A stretch of DNA of 64,000 bases from Ensifer adhaerens (GTDB lineage: Bacteria > Pseudomonadota > Alphaproteobacteria > Rhizobiales > Rhizobiaceae): positions 186,001 to 250,000 of the forward strand of contig NZ_PNFP01000005.1 in assembly GCF_002940685.1 (NCBI RefSeq), written 5' to 3'. The notes below the pieces were generated by a model, which ran no database searches, was not told the origin of the DNA, and was given only the letters and a program-made list of their open reading frames with translations. Within the stretch, counting starts at the first letter, position 1. Every line of letters begins with the position of its first letter. Below, piece by piece: positions 1 through 8,635 of the stretch. The position numbers and the translations under genes are program-made.

Positions 1-127
1 GGGCGCGAAAAGCGTCCTCCGATTTGCTGTAAAGCGGTTGCCGTCGGAAGGCCGAGCCCTATTGTAATGGGGTCCGGCCGAGGAGGCCGGCATCACTTTC
101 TGCTGAATTGATCGGGAGGACTACCGC

Positions 128-1120
128 ATGGCATTCTCGCACCTGACCCGGCGCGCCACCCTGGCGCTGGGCCTGATGGCGCTATCGGCGCTGCCCTTTG
201 GCTCGACGGCACTGGCCCAGGGCTTTCCCGACCGGCCGATTACGCTCGTCGTTCCCTTTGCCGCCGGCGGTTCCACTGACGTGGTCGCCCGCATCGTCGC
301 GCAGAAAATGTCCGAGGACCTCGGCGAGCAGGTCATCGTCCAGAACGTTGCCGGCGCCGGCGGCAATCTCGGCGCCGACAATGTCGCCCGCGCCGATCCG
401 GACGGCTACACGATCCTGATGGGCACCGTCGCTACCCACGCGCTCAACCCGCTGATCCTGAAGACCAAGCCCTATGATCCCGAGAAGGATTTCGCGCCGA
501 TCGCGCTGCTCGTGGTGGTGCCCAACGTGCTGGTGGTCAACCCGGAACTGCCCGCCAAGAACGTTGCGGAACTGCTGGCGCTCCTGAAGGCCAAGCCGGA
601 CGAGTACAGTTACGCGTCATCCGGCAACGGCACGCCGCTGCATCTCTCCGGCGAACTCTTCAAGAAGATGGCCGGCGTCAGCATGCAGCATATTCCCTAC
701 AAGGGCGCAGGCCCGGCGCTGAACGACGTCATCGGCAACCAGGTGCCGATCATGTTCGACAACCTCCCCTCCTCCTCCAGCCACATCAAGGCGGGGACGC
801 TCAGGGCGCTTGCCGTGACCACGGCCGAACGCGCGCCCTCCTTCCCCGATGTGCCGACGGTCGCCGAGGCGGGCATTCCGGGCTACGAGACCTACACCTG
901 GAACGCGCTCTTCGCCCCGGCCAATACACCTCAGCCGGTCGTCGCCCGCCTCAACGAGGCGGCCAACAAGGCGCTGAAGGATCCCGCCGTCATCGAGCGC
1001 ATGAAGGAATTCAGCGCCACGATCGTCGGCTCGACGCCGGACGAACTGGCAGCCCATGTGAAGGCTGAGCTGGCGAAGTGGACGCCGGTCGTTCGCGACG
1101 CAAATGTGCAAATGGATTGA
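128..1120 (+). CDS. TctC/Bug-family tripartite tricarboxylate transporter substrate-binding protein
   Basis: Predicted periplasmic solute receptor of 330 residues, a normal length for the TctC (Bug) family. Residues 1-30 form a signal peptide with a twin arginine at 8-9 (LTRRATLAL) and likely cleavage after STALA, so Tat export is possible. The mature part starts with the family signature FPDRPITLVVPFAAGGSTD and has further typical blocks such as VAGAGGNLGAD and HIPYKGAGPALNDV. The family binds carboxylates for TctAB-type transporters; no tctA or tctB lies beside it here, so the ligand and membrane partner are unknown and an orphan receptor is possible. The ATG follows a GGGAGGA ribosome binding site. 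Confidence 0.9.
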   Translation: MAFSHLTRRATLALGLMALSALPFGSTALAQGFPDRPITLVVPFAAGGSTDVVARIVAQKMSEDLGEQVIVQNVAGAGGNLGADNVARADPDGYTILMGTVATHALNPLILKTKPYDPEKDFAPIALLVVVPNVLVVNPELPAKNVAELLALLKAKPDEYSYASSGNGTPLHLSGELFKKMAGVSMQHIPYKGAGPALNDVIGNQVPIMFDNLPSSSSHIKAGTLRALAVTTAERAPSFPDVPTVAEAGIPGYETYTWNALFAPANTPQPVVARLNEAANKALKDPAVIERMKEFSATIVGSTPDELAAHVKAELAKWTPVVRDANVQMD

Positions 1121-1183
1121 CGATCTAGCGTCGCGCGGCCTCTCATCCGTCCGGTGAGGGCTTGCCCCTATCCGCCCGGTAGG

Positions 1184-1394
1184 CCCCCTCATCCGGTTAC
1201 CGCCACCTTCTCCCCGCACGCGGGGAGAAGGGATCTGTGGCAACGTTGTGCCCGCCGTTTCAGCCGCGTTCTCGATACTTTGAAAGCACTGACCGACTCA
1301 GCATCCAAGCAGCTCGGCGGCAGTTGCAAACAAGAGGTTTGCGGCACACTCTCCCGTCCCCTCTCCCCGCCTGCGGGGAGAGGGGACGGGAGAG
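1184..1394. repeat. Palindromic intergenic repeat cluster (RIME-like)
   Basis: Two GC-rich palindromes lie between the TctC gene and the convergent FAD dehydrogenase. The first has arms at 1207-1216 and 1221-1230 (CTTCTCCCCG and its complement), preceded by CCCCTCATCCGG. The second is a perfect 22-bp inverted repeat at 1349-1370 and 1373-1394. CTTCTCCCCGC-type palindromes next to CCCTCATCCGG are typical of Rhizobium-specific intergenic mosaic elements. Neither arm is followed by a T-tract, so they are repeats first and at best poor terminators. Confidence 0.7.
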
Positions 1395-1416
1395 TGGCTA
1401 CTCTGGACGCCGCAGA

Positions 1417-3063
1417 TCAAAGACCCGCAGCCCCCCGCCCCGCCGCGCGGCCGGAAAAGATGCAGCCACCGAGGAAGGTGCCCTCGAGCGCGTTGTAGCC
1501 GTGCATGCCGCCGCCGCCGAAACCGGCGACCTCGCCGGCAGCAAAGAGACCCGGTACCGGTTCGCCCGATTGCTCCAGCACCTGGCCCGACAGATTTGTT
1601 TGAAGCCCGCCGAGTGTCTTGCGCGTGAGGATATGCAGGCGAACGGCGATGAGCGGTCCGGCCTTGGGGTCGAGCAGCCGATGCGGCTTGGCGGTGCGCA
1701 GCAGCCGGTCGCCGCGATAGGCGCGCGCACCGCGGATCGCGGTCACCTGCGCGTCCTTGGAGAACGGGTTGGTGATCTCGCGGTCGCGCGCCTCGATCTG
1801 CTGCCGCAGGTGCTCCAGCGACAGCCGGTTCTCGCCGGTCAGCGCATTCATCGCCGGCACGAGATCTTCGAGCCGGTCGCGCACGATGAAGTCCTCGCCC
1901 CGGTCCATGAAGGCCTGCACCGGTCCCGGCGGGTTCTTGCCGAGCCGCTTTAAGAGAAGCGATATGCTCTTGCCGGTGAGATCGGGATTCTGCTCGGAGC
2001 CGGAAAGCGCGAACTCCTTCTTGATGATCGCCCGCGTCAGCACGAACCAGCTGTAATCATGGCCGCTGTTTCGGATCGCCTGCAACGTGCCGAGCGTGTC
2101 GAAGCCGGGCATGGCCGGGGCGGAAAAACGGTTGCCGTCCGCGTCGCACCAGAAGGAGGATGGCCCCGGCAGGATCCGGATGCCGTGCTCCGGCCAGATC
2201 GGATCGAAGTTCTTCAGTCCCTCCGTATAATGCCACATGCGGTCGGAATTGATGACCGAGCCGCGCGCGCGCCCGGCGATTTCCAGCATGCGCCCGTCGA
2301 CGTGATGGGGCACGCCGGCGACCATCGTCGCCGGCGGCTGGCCGAGCCGCTTGCGCGGCCAGTTGCGGCGGACCAGATCGTGGTTGCCGCCGATGCCGCC
2401 CGAGGTGACGACGACCGCGTCCGCCGAAATCTCGAATTCGCCGACCACGTCGCGGGAACTGCGTTCACCACGCCCGACCGGGTCCTCCTTCAGCAGCACA
2501 CCGCGTGCACCCGTTACCCGGCCGTCTGCGGTCGTGAGTTCATCGACCTGGTGGCGGAAACGGAACCGGACGAGGCCGCGGCTCTCCGCTTCACGGGTCA
2601 GCCGGATGAACGGTTCGAGCACCGCCGGCCCCGTCCCCCAGGTGACATGGAACCGCGGCACCGAATTGCCGTGGCCGTGGGCGAGCCCGCCGCCGCGTTC
2701 GGCCCAGCCGACCACCGGAAACCAGCGCATGCCGAGCGAATGCAGCCAGGAGCGCTTCTCGCCCGCGGCAAAGTCGAGATAGGCTTCCGCCCAGAGCCGC
2801 GGCCAGTGATCTTCCGGGCGATCGAACTGCGCCGACCCCATCCAGTCCTGGCGGGCGAGTTCGCGGGTGTCGCGAATGCCCATGCGCCGCTGTTCCGGGC
2901 TGTCGATGAAGAACAGGCCACCGAGCGACCAGAACGCCTGTCCCCCGAGATTCTGCTCCCCTTCCTGGTCGAGTATGATGACCCTGCGGCCGAGCGCTGC
3001 CGCCTCCGCCGCCGCGACAAGGCCAGCAAGCCCAGCGCCGACAATCAATACGTCGCAATCCAT
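1417..3063 (-). CDS. FAD-binding dehydrogenase (FAD_binding_2, KstD-like)
   Basis: Flavoprotein of 548 residues in the succinate dehydrogenase/3-ketosteroid dehydrogenase superfamily. The N-terminal Rossmann motif GAGLAG is at 9-14, and the C-terminal FAD-binding end reads GLFAAGEVAGFGGGGMHGYN followed by LEGTFLGG. The ATG at 3063 is chosen because it follows GGGGAGA by about 8 bases and puts the dinucleotide-binding fold at the very N-terminus; an upstream start would add 14 residues. Substrate is not evident; annotations of relatives as ketosteroid dehydrogenases are not proof. It is a single gene, convergent with the TctC receptor. Confidence 0.85.
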   Translation of the reverse strand: MDCDVLIVGAGLAGLVAAAEAAALGRRVIILDQEGEQNLGGQAFWSLGGLFFIDSPEQRRMGIRDTRELARQDWMGSAQFDRPEDHWPRLWAEAYLDFAAGEKRSWLHSLGMRWFPVVGWAERGGGLAHGHGNSVPRFHVTWGTGPAVLEPFIRLTREAESRGLVRFRFRHQVDELTTADGRVTGARGVLLKEDPVGRGERSSRDVVGEFEISADAVVVTSGGIGGNHDLVRRNWPRKRLGQPPATMVAGVPHHVDGRMLEIAGRARGSVINSDRMWHYTEGLKNFDPIWPEHGIRILPGPSSFWCDADGNRFSAPAMPGFDTLGTLQAIRNSGHDYSWFVLTRAIIKKEFALSGSEQNPDLTGKSISLLLKRLGKNPPGPVQAFMDRGEDFIVRDRLEDLVPAMNALTGENRLSLEHLRQQIEARDREITNPFSKDAQVTAIRGARAYRGDRLLRTAKPHRLLDPKAGPLIAVRLHILTRKTLGGLQTNLSGQVLEQSGEPVPGLFAAGEVAGFGGGGMHGYNALEGTFLGGCIFSGRAAGRGAAGL

Positions 3064-3214
3064 GAAATGCTCTCCCCTCGCATCCCATCCGGCGCATCGC
3101 GCCATGACACGCGAAAGTTGCCGCAGCCATGAAATGGCTCCGGAAACTGTTACGCGTACGTCAAGGTCAATTCAAGAGGCGCCGCCGATGGCGGCCAAAT
3201 GACCGCGGGGTCGG

Positions 3215-4246
3215 CTATTTCTCAGTCAGCTTGAGCTCGATGCGGCGGTTCTGCGCTCGCGCTTCCGGACTCTCCCCCGGCGCGATCGGCTGATACTCGC
3301 CGAAGCCGGCCGCGACCAGCCGGTCCGCCGGCACGCCCCTGGAGATCAGGAACTTGACCACAGAGGTCGCGCGCGCTGACGAAAGCTCCCAGTTGTCGGC
3401 AAAACGTCCCGCGCCGGAAAGCTGCACGTTGTCGGTGTGGCCGTCGACGCGCAGCACCCAGTTGATCTCGGCGGGGATTTCCTTGGCGAGGTCGAGCAGC
3501 GCGGTGGCGAGCTTGGCCATTTCCGCCTGCCCCTCGGGATTGAGGTCGTTGCCACCAGAGGGAAACAGCACCTCCGACTGGAAGACGAAGCGGTCGCCGA
3601 CGATGCGGATGTTCTCGCGGTCGGACAGGATCTCCCTCAGGCGGCCGAAAAAGTCGGAGCGGTAGCGGTTGAGTTCCTGCACCCGCTGGGCGAGCGCGAC
3701 GTTCAGCCGGCGTCCGAGATCGGCGATCTTGGTCTGCGACTGCTGGTCCTTGGCTTCCGATGCCTGTAGCGCGACTTCGATGGCGGCGATCTGGCTGCGG
3801 AGCGCCGCGATCTGCTGGTTCAGGAGTTCGATCTGGCTCATGGCCCGGGCGCTGACTTCCCGCTCGGTCTCAAGCTCCGAGCCGAGACGGCCGATCTTCT
3901 GGTTGGCGGCGTCCGTGCTGCCGGCGCCCCGGTCGAGAAGGGCCTGCAGCCGCGAGCGTTCGCCTTCGGACGTGGCGAGCGACGCCTGCAGATTGGCAAG
4001 CGAGTCCTCGAGATCCTGCTTGCCGCTCTTCTCGAGCGCCAGAAGCTGGGTGAGCTCGTTGATCTGGCTGTTCAGCCGGGTCAGCACCTCGTCCTTGCCG
4101 CTGATTTCACGGCTGAGCAGAAACTGGGCCAGGACGAAGACGGTCAGCAGGAACATGATCGACAGCAGCAGCGTCGACAGCGCGTCGACGAAGCCCGGCC
4201 AGTAGTCGATCGTACGCTGAGAGCGGCCTTTTCGGGCAAGCGCCAT
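3215..4246 (-). CDS. OmpA/MotB-domain peptidoglycan-binding membrane protein
   Basis: Inner-membrane protein of 343 residues: short cytoplasmic N-terminus, one transmembrane helix at about 22-44, a long coiled coil at about 50-195, and an OmpA/MotB peptidoglycan-binding domain from about 215 (DGHTDN at 268-273, NWELSSARA at 285-293, NRRIEL near the end). Asp21 sits at the head of the helix, like the proton-channel Asp of MotB/TolR. It follows the MotA/TolQ-like gene with a 3-base gap, so the two probably form an ion-driven envelope complex. It is not flagellar MotB: there is no flagellar context and the coiled coil is much longer. The exact role is unknown. Confidence 0.85.
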   Translation of the reverse strand: MALARKGRSQRTIDYWPGFVDALSTLLLSIMFLLTVFVLAQFLLSREISGKDEVLTRLNSQINELTQLLALEKSGKQDLEDSLANLQASLATSEGERSRLQALLDRGAGSTDAANQKIGRLGSELETEREVSARAMSQIELLNQQIAALRSQIAAIEVALQASEAKDQQSQTKIADLGRRLNVALAQRVQELNRYRSDFFGRLREILSDRENIRIVGDRFVFQSEVLFPSGGNDLNPEGQAEMAKLATALLDLAKEIPAEINWVLRVDGHTDNVQLSGAGRFADNWELSSARATSVVKFLISRGVPADRLVAAGFGEYQPIAPGESPEARAQNRRIELKLTEK

Positions 4247-4249
4247 GGA

Positions 4250-5353
4250 TCACTCCCCTCCGGTCTCGTCCATGCGCGCGATCTTGGCCGGCACCGGCGC
4301 CTTGTCTCCATGCGAGAGGGAGCGGTCGGAAGCGGCGACCCGCGACGCCAGCTTGTCGAGCGTCTTGCGCATCGCCTTTGCCTCGTCCTGCTGCGCCTCG
4401 ATCCAGTCTCTGAGCATCTGCTGTTCGCCGCGCATGTTCTTGACCAGGCCCTGAATGCCTTCGGCAAGGCTCGCCATCGCCGCGGTCGTGCGCTGGTTCG
4501 CACCGCCCTCGTGGTTGAGACGCACGAGTTGGTCGGTCAGTCTCTTCAGCTCCTCGACCGGAGCGCCGGCGGGCAGGTCGAGCGCCGGAGAAAGCTCCGA
4601 GCCGACATCGGTGACGGACGAGAGCCAGTTTTCGAGCTCGGTATAGAAACGGTTCTGCGCCCGGCCGGCCTGCAGATCGAGAAAGCCGAGGATCAGCGAG
4701 CCGGAAAGGCCGAACAGCGACGTCGAAAAGGCGGTGCCCATGCCGGTGAGCGGCGCCGACAGGCCATTCTTCAGTGCCGAAAGAATGTCTTCCGTCGTTC
4801 CCGATCCGGCATCCAGCGACTGGATGACGGTGTTGATCGAGCCGATCGTTCCGAGCAGTCCCCAGAAGGTGCCAAGCAGGCCGAGAAACACCAGAAGCCC
4901 GGTCAGGTAGCGGGAAATGTCGCGCGATTCGTCGAGGCGGGTGGCGATGGAATCGAGGATGGAGCGCAGCGCCGTGGTCGAGATCGCCGTCTGGCGACCG
5001 CCGATCAGGGCGCGCATCGGCGCGAGCAGCACGGGATCGCGCCCGACCTTGTCGGCGCTGCCGGCGGCCCGGAACGAGTTGAACCAGCGCACCTCGGGAC
5101 GCAAGCCCAGCACGTGGTTGAAGACGAGCAGGATGCCGATCAGGAGGACACCGAGGATCAGGCCGTTGAGGCCCGGATTGGCGAGAAAGGCATTTTGCGC
5201 CTGGCGGAAGAGGATCGCACCCACGAAACCGACGATGATCAGGAAGACCACCATCGTCCAGAAATAGTGCATGGGGCTCGAGAGCTTGTGCGGGTTGTAG
5301 CCGTCTTCCATGCCTTCCCGACCGTTCCACCCGGACAGATGCAGTTTCGTCAT
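4250..5353 (-). CDS. MotA/TolQ/ExbB-like proton channel protein
   Basis: Integral membrane protein of 367 residues with predicted helices at about 28-50, 59-84, 150-172 and 195-220. The last two carry the TolQ/ExbB-type segment LVFLGLLGTFWGLLGTIGSI and the Gly/Ser-rich GMGTAFSTSLFGLSGS helix, followed by a charged cytoplasmic tail of about 140 residues. It is first in a two-gene unit with the OmpA/MotB-like gene (3-base gap). The start at 5353 is chosen because the upstream extension is unlike the family and a GGGAGA lies before it. The pair is related in architecture to MotAB, TolQR and ZorAB, but no Zorya partners or Tol genes are near. Confidence 0.82.
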   Translation of the reverse strand: MTKLHLSGWNGREGMEDGYNPHKLSSPMHYFWTMVVFLIIVGFVGAILFRQAQNAFLANPGLNGLILGVLLIGILLVFNHVLGLRPEVRWFNSFRAAGSADKVGRDPVLLAPMRALIGGRQTAISTTALRSILDSIATRLDESRDISRYLTGLLVFLGLLGTFWGLLGTIGSINTVIQSLDAGSGTTEDILSALKNGLSAPLTGMGTAFSTSLFGLSGSLILGFLDLQAGRAQNRFYTELENWLSSVTDVGSELSPALDLPAGAPVEELKRLTDQLVRLNHEGGANQRTTAAMASLAEGIQGLVKNMRGEQQMLRDWIEAQQDEAKAMRKTLDKLASRVAASDRSLSHGDKAPVPAKIARMDETGGE

Positions 5354-5543
5354 GGGTATGAGTATCTCCCGCTTTGCTTGACGGAACGGCGCCGCGCCGG
5401 CCCGGAGCCTACCGCATAATTCCTGAAACCGAAATCGATTCAAGGGCCAATTTGTACATGCAGCCGGGATGACGCCGCGGCCTGCAGGTCGTCAGTTAGG
5501 CACGGGCCTGTGGCAGCGTCGTGTTGCTGCGCCAAGCTTCGCC

Positions 5544-5583
5544 CAAAAACAAAGCCTCCGATGCGGGTGCGCATCGGAGGCTT
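5544..5583 (-). terminator. Rho-independent terminator of suhB
   Basis: Perfect 13-bp stem (5552-5564 with 5571-5583, loop 6 bases). On the minus strand the stem is followed by a T-rich tail (TTTGTTTTTG). It lies 22 bases after the suhB stop. Confidence 0.8.
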
Positions 5584-5604
5584 CGAAACGAACGGGATTG
5601 CGCC

Positions 5605-6405
5605 TTACTTGGTCGGCACCGGGCGATGAACGACTTCCGTCAGCGCCTTGACGATGTACTCGTTGCCGCAGATGACCGAACCATCATCGACGGGCTTCGC
5701 GCCGCCGTTGATATCGTGCGTCCAGCCGCCAGCCTCCCGGATGAGAAGCACGCCGGCGGCGATGTCCCAGGCGGCAAGGTCGCGCTCCCAGTAGCCGTCG
5801 AAACGGCCGGCCGCGACGTAGGCAAGATCCAGCGCGGCAGAGCCCATGCGGCGGATGCCCGCGACTTCGCCCATCACGTGGCGCAGTTCGATCAGGTACT
5901 TGCCGTGGTTGCCGCGGCCGAGATGCGGCGTGCCGGTGGCGATCACCGCGTCGGAAAGATGCTTGCGCGCGGCGACGCGCAGGCGGCGATCGTTGAGGAA
6001 GGCGCCACCACCGCGCTCGGCGGTGTAGAGTTCATCGGTCGCGGGGTTGAAGACGACGGCGCCGACGATCTCGCCCTGGCGCTCCAGCGCGATCGAGACC
6101 GCGAAATGCGGAATGCCGTGCAGGAAGTTGGTGGTGCCGTCGAGCGGATCGACGATCCAGCGATGCGCGCCGTCGGTGCCGACGATCTCTTCGCCTTCCT
6201 CGCCGAGGAAGCCGTAGGTCGGGCGCGCCTTCAGGAGGTCTTCGCGGATGAGCTTTTCGGCCTTGCGGTCGGCCTGCGAAACATAGTCGCCCGGTCCCTT
6301 GAGCGAGACCTGCAGGTTCTGGACTTCGCCGAAATCGCGGGCCAACGACTTGCCGGCCTTGAAGGCGGCCTGAACCATGACATTGAGAAGAGCTGAACGG
6401 GCCAT
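5605..6405 (-). CDS. suhB: Inositol monophosphatase family protein
   Basis: Mg-dependent phosphatase of 266 residues, standard for SuhB/IMPase. Metal-binding and catalytic motifs are all present: GEE at 68-70, DPLDGTTNF at 86-94, and WDIAAG near 214-219. Predicted to hydrolyse inositol-1-phosphate and related sugar or nucleotide phosphates; SuhB is also an RNA-polymerase antitermination partner in enterics, which cannot be inferred here. ATG 6405 follows AAGGGA. A perfect 22-bp palindrome sits 26 bases upstream of the start (see 6431-6452). A second IMPase-family gene, hisN-like, is at 52.8 kb. Confidence 0.9.
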   Translation of the reverse strand: MARSALLNVMVQAAFKAGKSLARDFGEVQNLQVSLKGPGDYVSQADRKAEKLIREDLLKARPTYGFLGEEGEEIVGTDGAHRWIVDPLDGTTNFLHGIPHFAVSIALERQGEIVGAVVFNPATDELYTAERGGGAFLNDRRLRVAARKHLSDAVIATGTPHLGRGNHGKYLIELRHVMGEVAGIRRMGSAALDLAYVAAGRFDGYWERDLAAWDIAAGVLLIREAGGWTHDINGGAKPVDDGSVICGNEYIVKALTEVVHRPVPTK

Positions 6406-6723
6406 CTGGCGATCCCTTTGAAAACGAGAGCCGATCGAGCGCGCTCGATCGGACGTTGAACCTGCTTGACGGAACATGGGCCACATCGCCGGCCCTGCTG
6501 CGAACGGCCTCGATCGGAACCGATCCAGGGTCGCGGGGCAAGCTGCAGATTGAGTTCCGTCGTCAAAAAACCGAGTGAATTGTCACTCCGCTCGCCATCG
6601 CCGCCAAGATGTCGCGGCCCCACGAGCAAACCGCGGCTTCAGAACCACAAATGGCCCGCAAGTTCAAGCGAAATAGCATATTGGCGGAGCAGCCGCGGCC
6701 GATTCCGCCCCGATCCGAGCCGA
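6406..6723. other. Intergenic region upstream of suhB
   Basis: 318 bases between the Sel1 gene stop and the suhB start. Apart from the palindrome at 6431-6452 and the smaller dyad at 6512-6525, nothing coding is convincing; long open frames here are antisense to neighbouring genes. It presumably holds the suhB promoter. Confidence 0.5.
6431..6452. promoter_or_regulatory. Perfect 22-bp palindrome upstream of suhB
   Basis: The two 11-base halves (CCGATCGAGCG and its complement) meet with no spacer. The centre is 37 bases upstream of the suhB ATG. A shorter related dyad, GATCGG-AA-CCGATC, is at 6512-6525. Either a protein operator or a stable 5'-leader hairpin is possible; which one is not decided by sequence alone. 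Confidence 0.5.
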
Positions 6724-7872
6724 TCAGCTGCGGCGATACTTGTTGGCGGCGCTCAGCGCCTGTTTCTGCTGTTCTTCATTGAGGCCGAGATAGAAGTCCT
6801 CGAGCGAGTCGTCCTTGAGCCCCGCGCGGCGCGACAGCACATACCATTTCGCCGCCTCGACCGGGTTGGGCCGGGTGCCGATGGCGTTGACATAGAGATG
6901 CGAGAGCCGGTTCTGCGCAACCACGTTGCCACCCTCGGCGGCGCGGCGCATCCAGCCGAAGCCGTCTTCCAGGTTCCGATCGCCGGCAATGCCTTCGATC
7001 ATCCAGATCGCGATATCCAGCTGCGCCGTATCGAAGCCCGCACGGGCCGCCCGGATCAGCCACTCGCGGGCGCGCGCCCGCTTGTTCTCGTCGATGCCGT
7101 CGACATTGACGAGGATCTGCGACAACGCATATTGCGCGTCCGCGATCCCCTGCTCGGCCGACTTCTCGTAATAGGGCATCGCCAGCTTCAACCCCTTCGG
7201 TCCGGGATTGTCGGCAACGAGCGTCTGCCCGTAGTTGAACTGTGCCGAACCGTTGCCGAGATCGGCGGCCTTCTTCATCAGCTCTTCGGATTTCTTCCGG
7301 TCACGCTTGACGTAGCGCCCTTCCATCAGGATCAGCGCATATTTGAACATCGCCGCCGGGTCGCCTTTTTCCGCCGCCTGGCCATACCAGAAGGCGGCCT
7401 GCTGGGGATTGCGCACGACGCCGAGTCCCTGCTGCAGGATTTCGGCGATCAGCGTCTGCGCCGCCGGGTCGCCGAGCTGCGCCCGCGGCAGCGCCAGGTC
7501 CATCGCCGTCAGATAATAGCCGCGCTGGAACGCTCCATAGGCCTCGTCGACCTTGCCGGCAAAGGGCTTTTCCGCCGGCAGCGCCGGCAGTTCGGCGCCC
7601 ATGCGATCGAAGACGCCGACGCCTCCGGATGGCGCCGTGCCGTCCGCCGGCTTCTTTCCCGGAGCCGCGCTCGACTTGTCGCCAGTCCCGGCCGGCGCTG
7701 TCCCCTCGGGCATCGCCGCCCCGTTGAATGGCGTGATGCGGCCGCGCTTCTCGACGCCGGCATCGTCGCCTCCGGGCGGCTGCTCCTGCGCATGCGCCGG
7801 CAGCGCCAGGGCAACAGCCACGGCAACAAGGGAAAGACCTCGACAGAATCTGGAAGACGGACGGTTCAACAT
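6724..7872 (-). CDS. Secreted Sel1/TPR-repeat protein
   Basis: 382-residue protein with a signal peptide (about 1-28, ending ALPAHA) and a low-complexity Pro/Gly/Ala linker to about 95. About seven Sel1-like repeats of 36-40 residues follow from about 105 to 365 (for example AAFWYGQAAEKGDPAAMFKY and AMPYYEKSAEQGIADAQYAL). Sel1 repeats are protein-protein interaction solenoids; in rhizobia such proteins include envelope and exopolysaccharide regulators, but no specific function is assignable. It starts 9 bases after the ThiE-like stop with no strong ribosome binding site of its own, so it is probably translationally coupled. Confidence 0.82.
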   Translation of the reverse strand: MLNRPSSRFCRGLSLVAVAVALALPAHAQEQPPGGDDAGVEKRGRITPFNGAAMPEGTAPAGTGDKSSAAPGKKPADGTAPSGGVGVFDRMGAELPALPAEKPFAGKVDEAYGAFQRGYYLTAMDLALPRAQLGDPAAQTLIAEILQQGLGVVRNPQQAAFWYGQAAEKGDPAAMFKYALILMEGRYVKRDRKKSEELMKKAADLGNGSAQFNYGQTLVADNPGPKGLKLAMPYYEKSAEQGIADAQYALSQILVNVDGIDENKRARAREWLIRAARAGFDTAQLDIAIWMIEGIAGDRNLEDGFGWMRRAAEGGNVVAQNRLSHLYVNAIGTRPNPVEAAKWYVLSRRAGLKDDSLEDFYLGLNEEQQKQALSAANKYRRS

Positions 7873-7881
7873 CGAGACGTC

Positions 7882-8529
7882 TTAATCTTCAAACCGTGGC
7901 GCTTTTTCGTCAAGAAGTGCGTTGACCGCAGCCACGACCGAAGGCGCCTGCCCAGCCTCGCCGAAGACGGCAAGTCGAAGCGCCACGAACTCGGCACCGG
8001 TCTCCGCCACCGCAAGCGCGGATTGCGGATCGGTGCCGCCCATGACGATGCAGGGGATCTCGATCATCGACGCCCACCATTCGGCAAGGGCCAGGTTCTT
8101 CGGATGCGCTTCCGGCTTGATGTCGCCATCGGTCTTGCCGAAGAACACGTAGTCCGGGCGCACTTCGCCGATCTCGAGCGCGTGATGCCGGTCGGCCGCG
8201 TTGCCGCCACCGACGATGAGCTTGGGCGTGTGCTTCTCGACCGCCTCGCCGAGCACTTCGGCATTGCCGGCAATATGCAGGCCGTCAGCCTTGGCGCGGC
8301 CGGCAACGCGGGAGTCGCCCTCGATCAGCGCGGCAGCACCCGCCTCCTGGATGACCGGCACGAGGCGCTCGGCATGTTTCTGGAACTCGCTATCATCAAG
8401 CCCATACTGCGGCACGATGACCGAAGCGACATCGCCGCCCTTGAGCGCGTCGGCGAGCACCTTGGCACGTTCCGCCGCATCGGACATGTCGGGCGCGATC
8501 AGCACCAGGCGGCAGCGTTCTGTTGTCAT
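7882..8529 (-). CDS. ThiE-like (thiamine phosphate synthase fold) protein, divergent
   Basis: 215-residue TIM-barrel protein that matches the thiamine-phosphate synthase family in layout (ADGLHI at 81-86, PDYVFFG at 125-131, IVMGG at 161-165). Catalytic signatures are altered: the usual QLR(E/D)K strand is IVPQYG near 38-43, the GxSTH loop is VGGGNAADRH at 106-115, and the GPxFPTxTK segment is FGKTDGDIKPEA. Thiamine phosphate synthase activity is therefore doubtful. It is the first gene of a unit with the Sel1-repeat gene and diverges from tauE; no other thi gene and no TPP riboswitch is nearby. Confidence 0.78.
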   Translation of the reverse strand: MTTERCRLVLIAPDMSDAAERAKVLADALKGGDVASVIVPQYGLDDSEFQKHAERLVPVIQEAGAAALIEGDSRVAGRAKADGLHIAGNAEVLGEAVEKHTPKLIVGGGNAADRHHALEIGEVRPDYVFFGKTDGDIKPEAHPKNLALAEWWASMIEIPCIVMGGTDPQSALAVAETGAEFVALRLAVFGEAGQAPSVVAAVNALLDEKAPRFED

Positions 8530-8635
8530 GCTCAGATATCCATTTCCGGCTGTAGCGCGTGAGCCGCGAAACCAGCGCTCGATTTCAATTCCGAAAACCG
8601 ATAGACGGAGACGGCAAAAGGATCAACCGCCACCC

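Noticed and set aside
3215..5353. Zorya-type phage defence
   Set aside because: The MotA-like/OmpA-like pair resembles ZorAB in outline, but no ZorC, ZorD or ZorE gene or other defence gene is near and the pair is common in Rhizobiales.
8530..8635. TPP riboswitch before the ThiE-like gene
   Set aside because: The 106-base divergent gap shows neither the CUGAGA nor the ACCUGA conserved TPP motifs.
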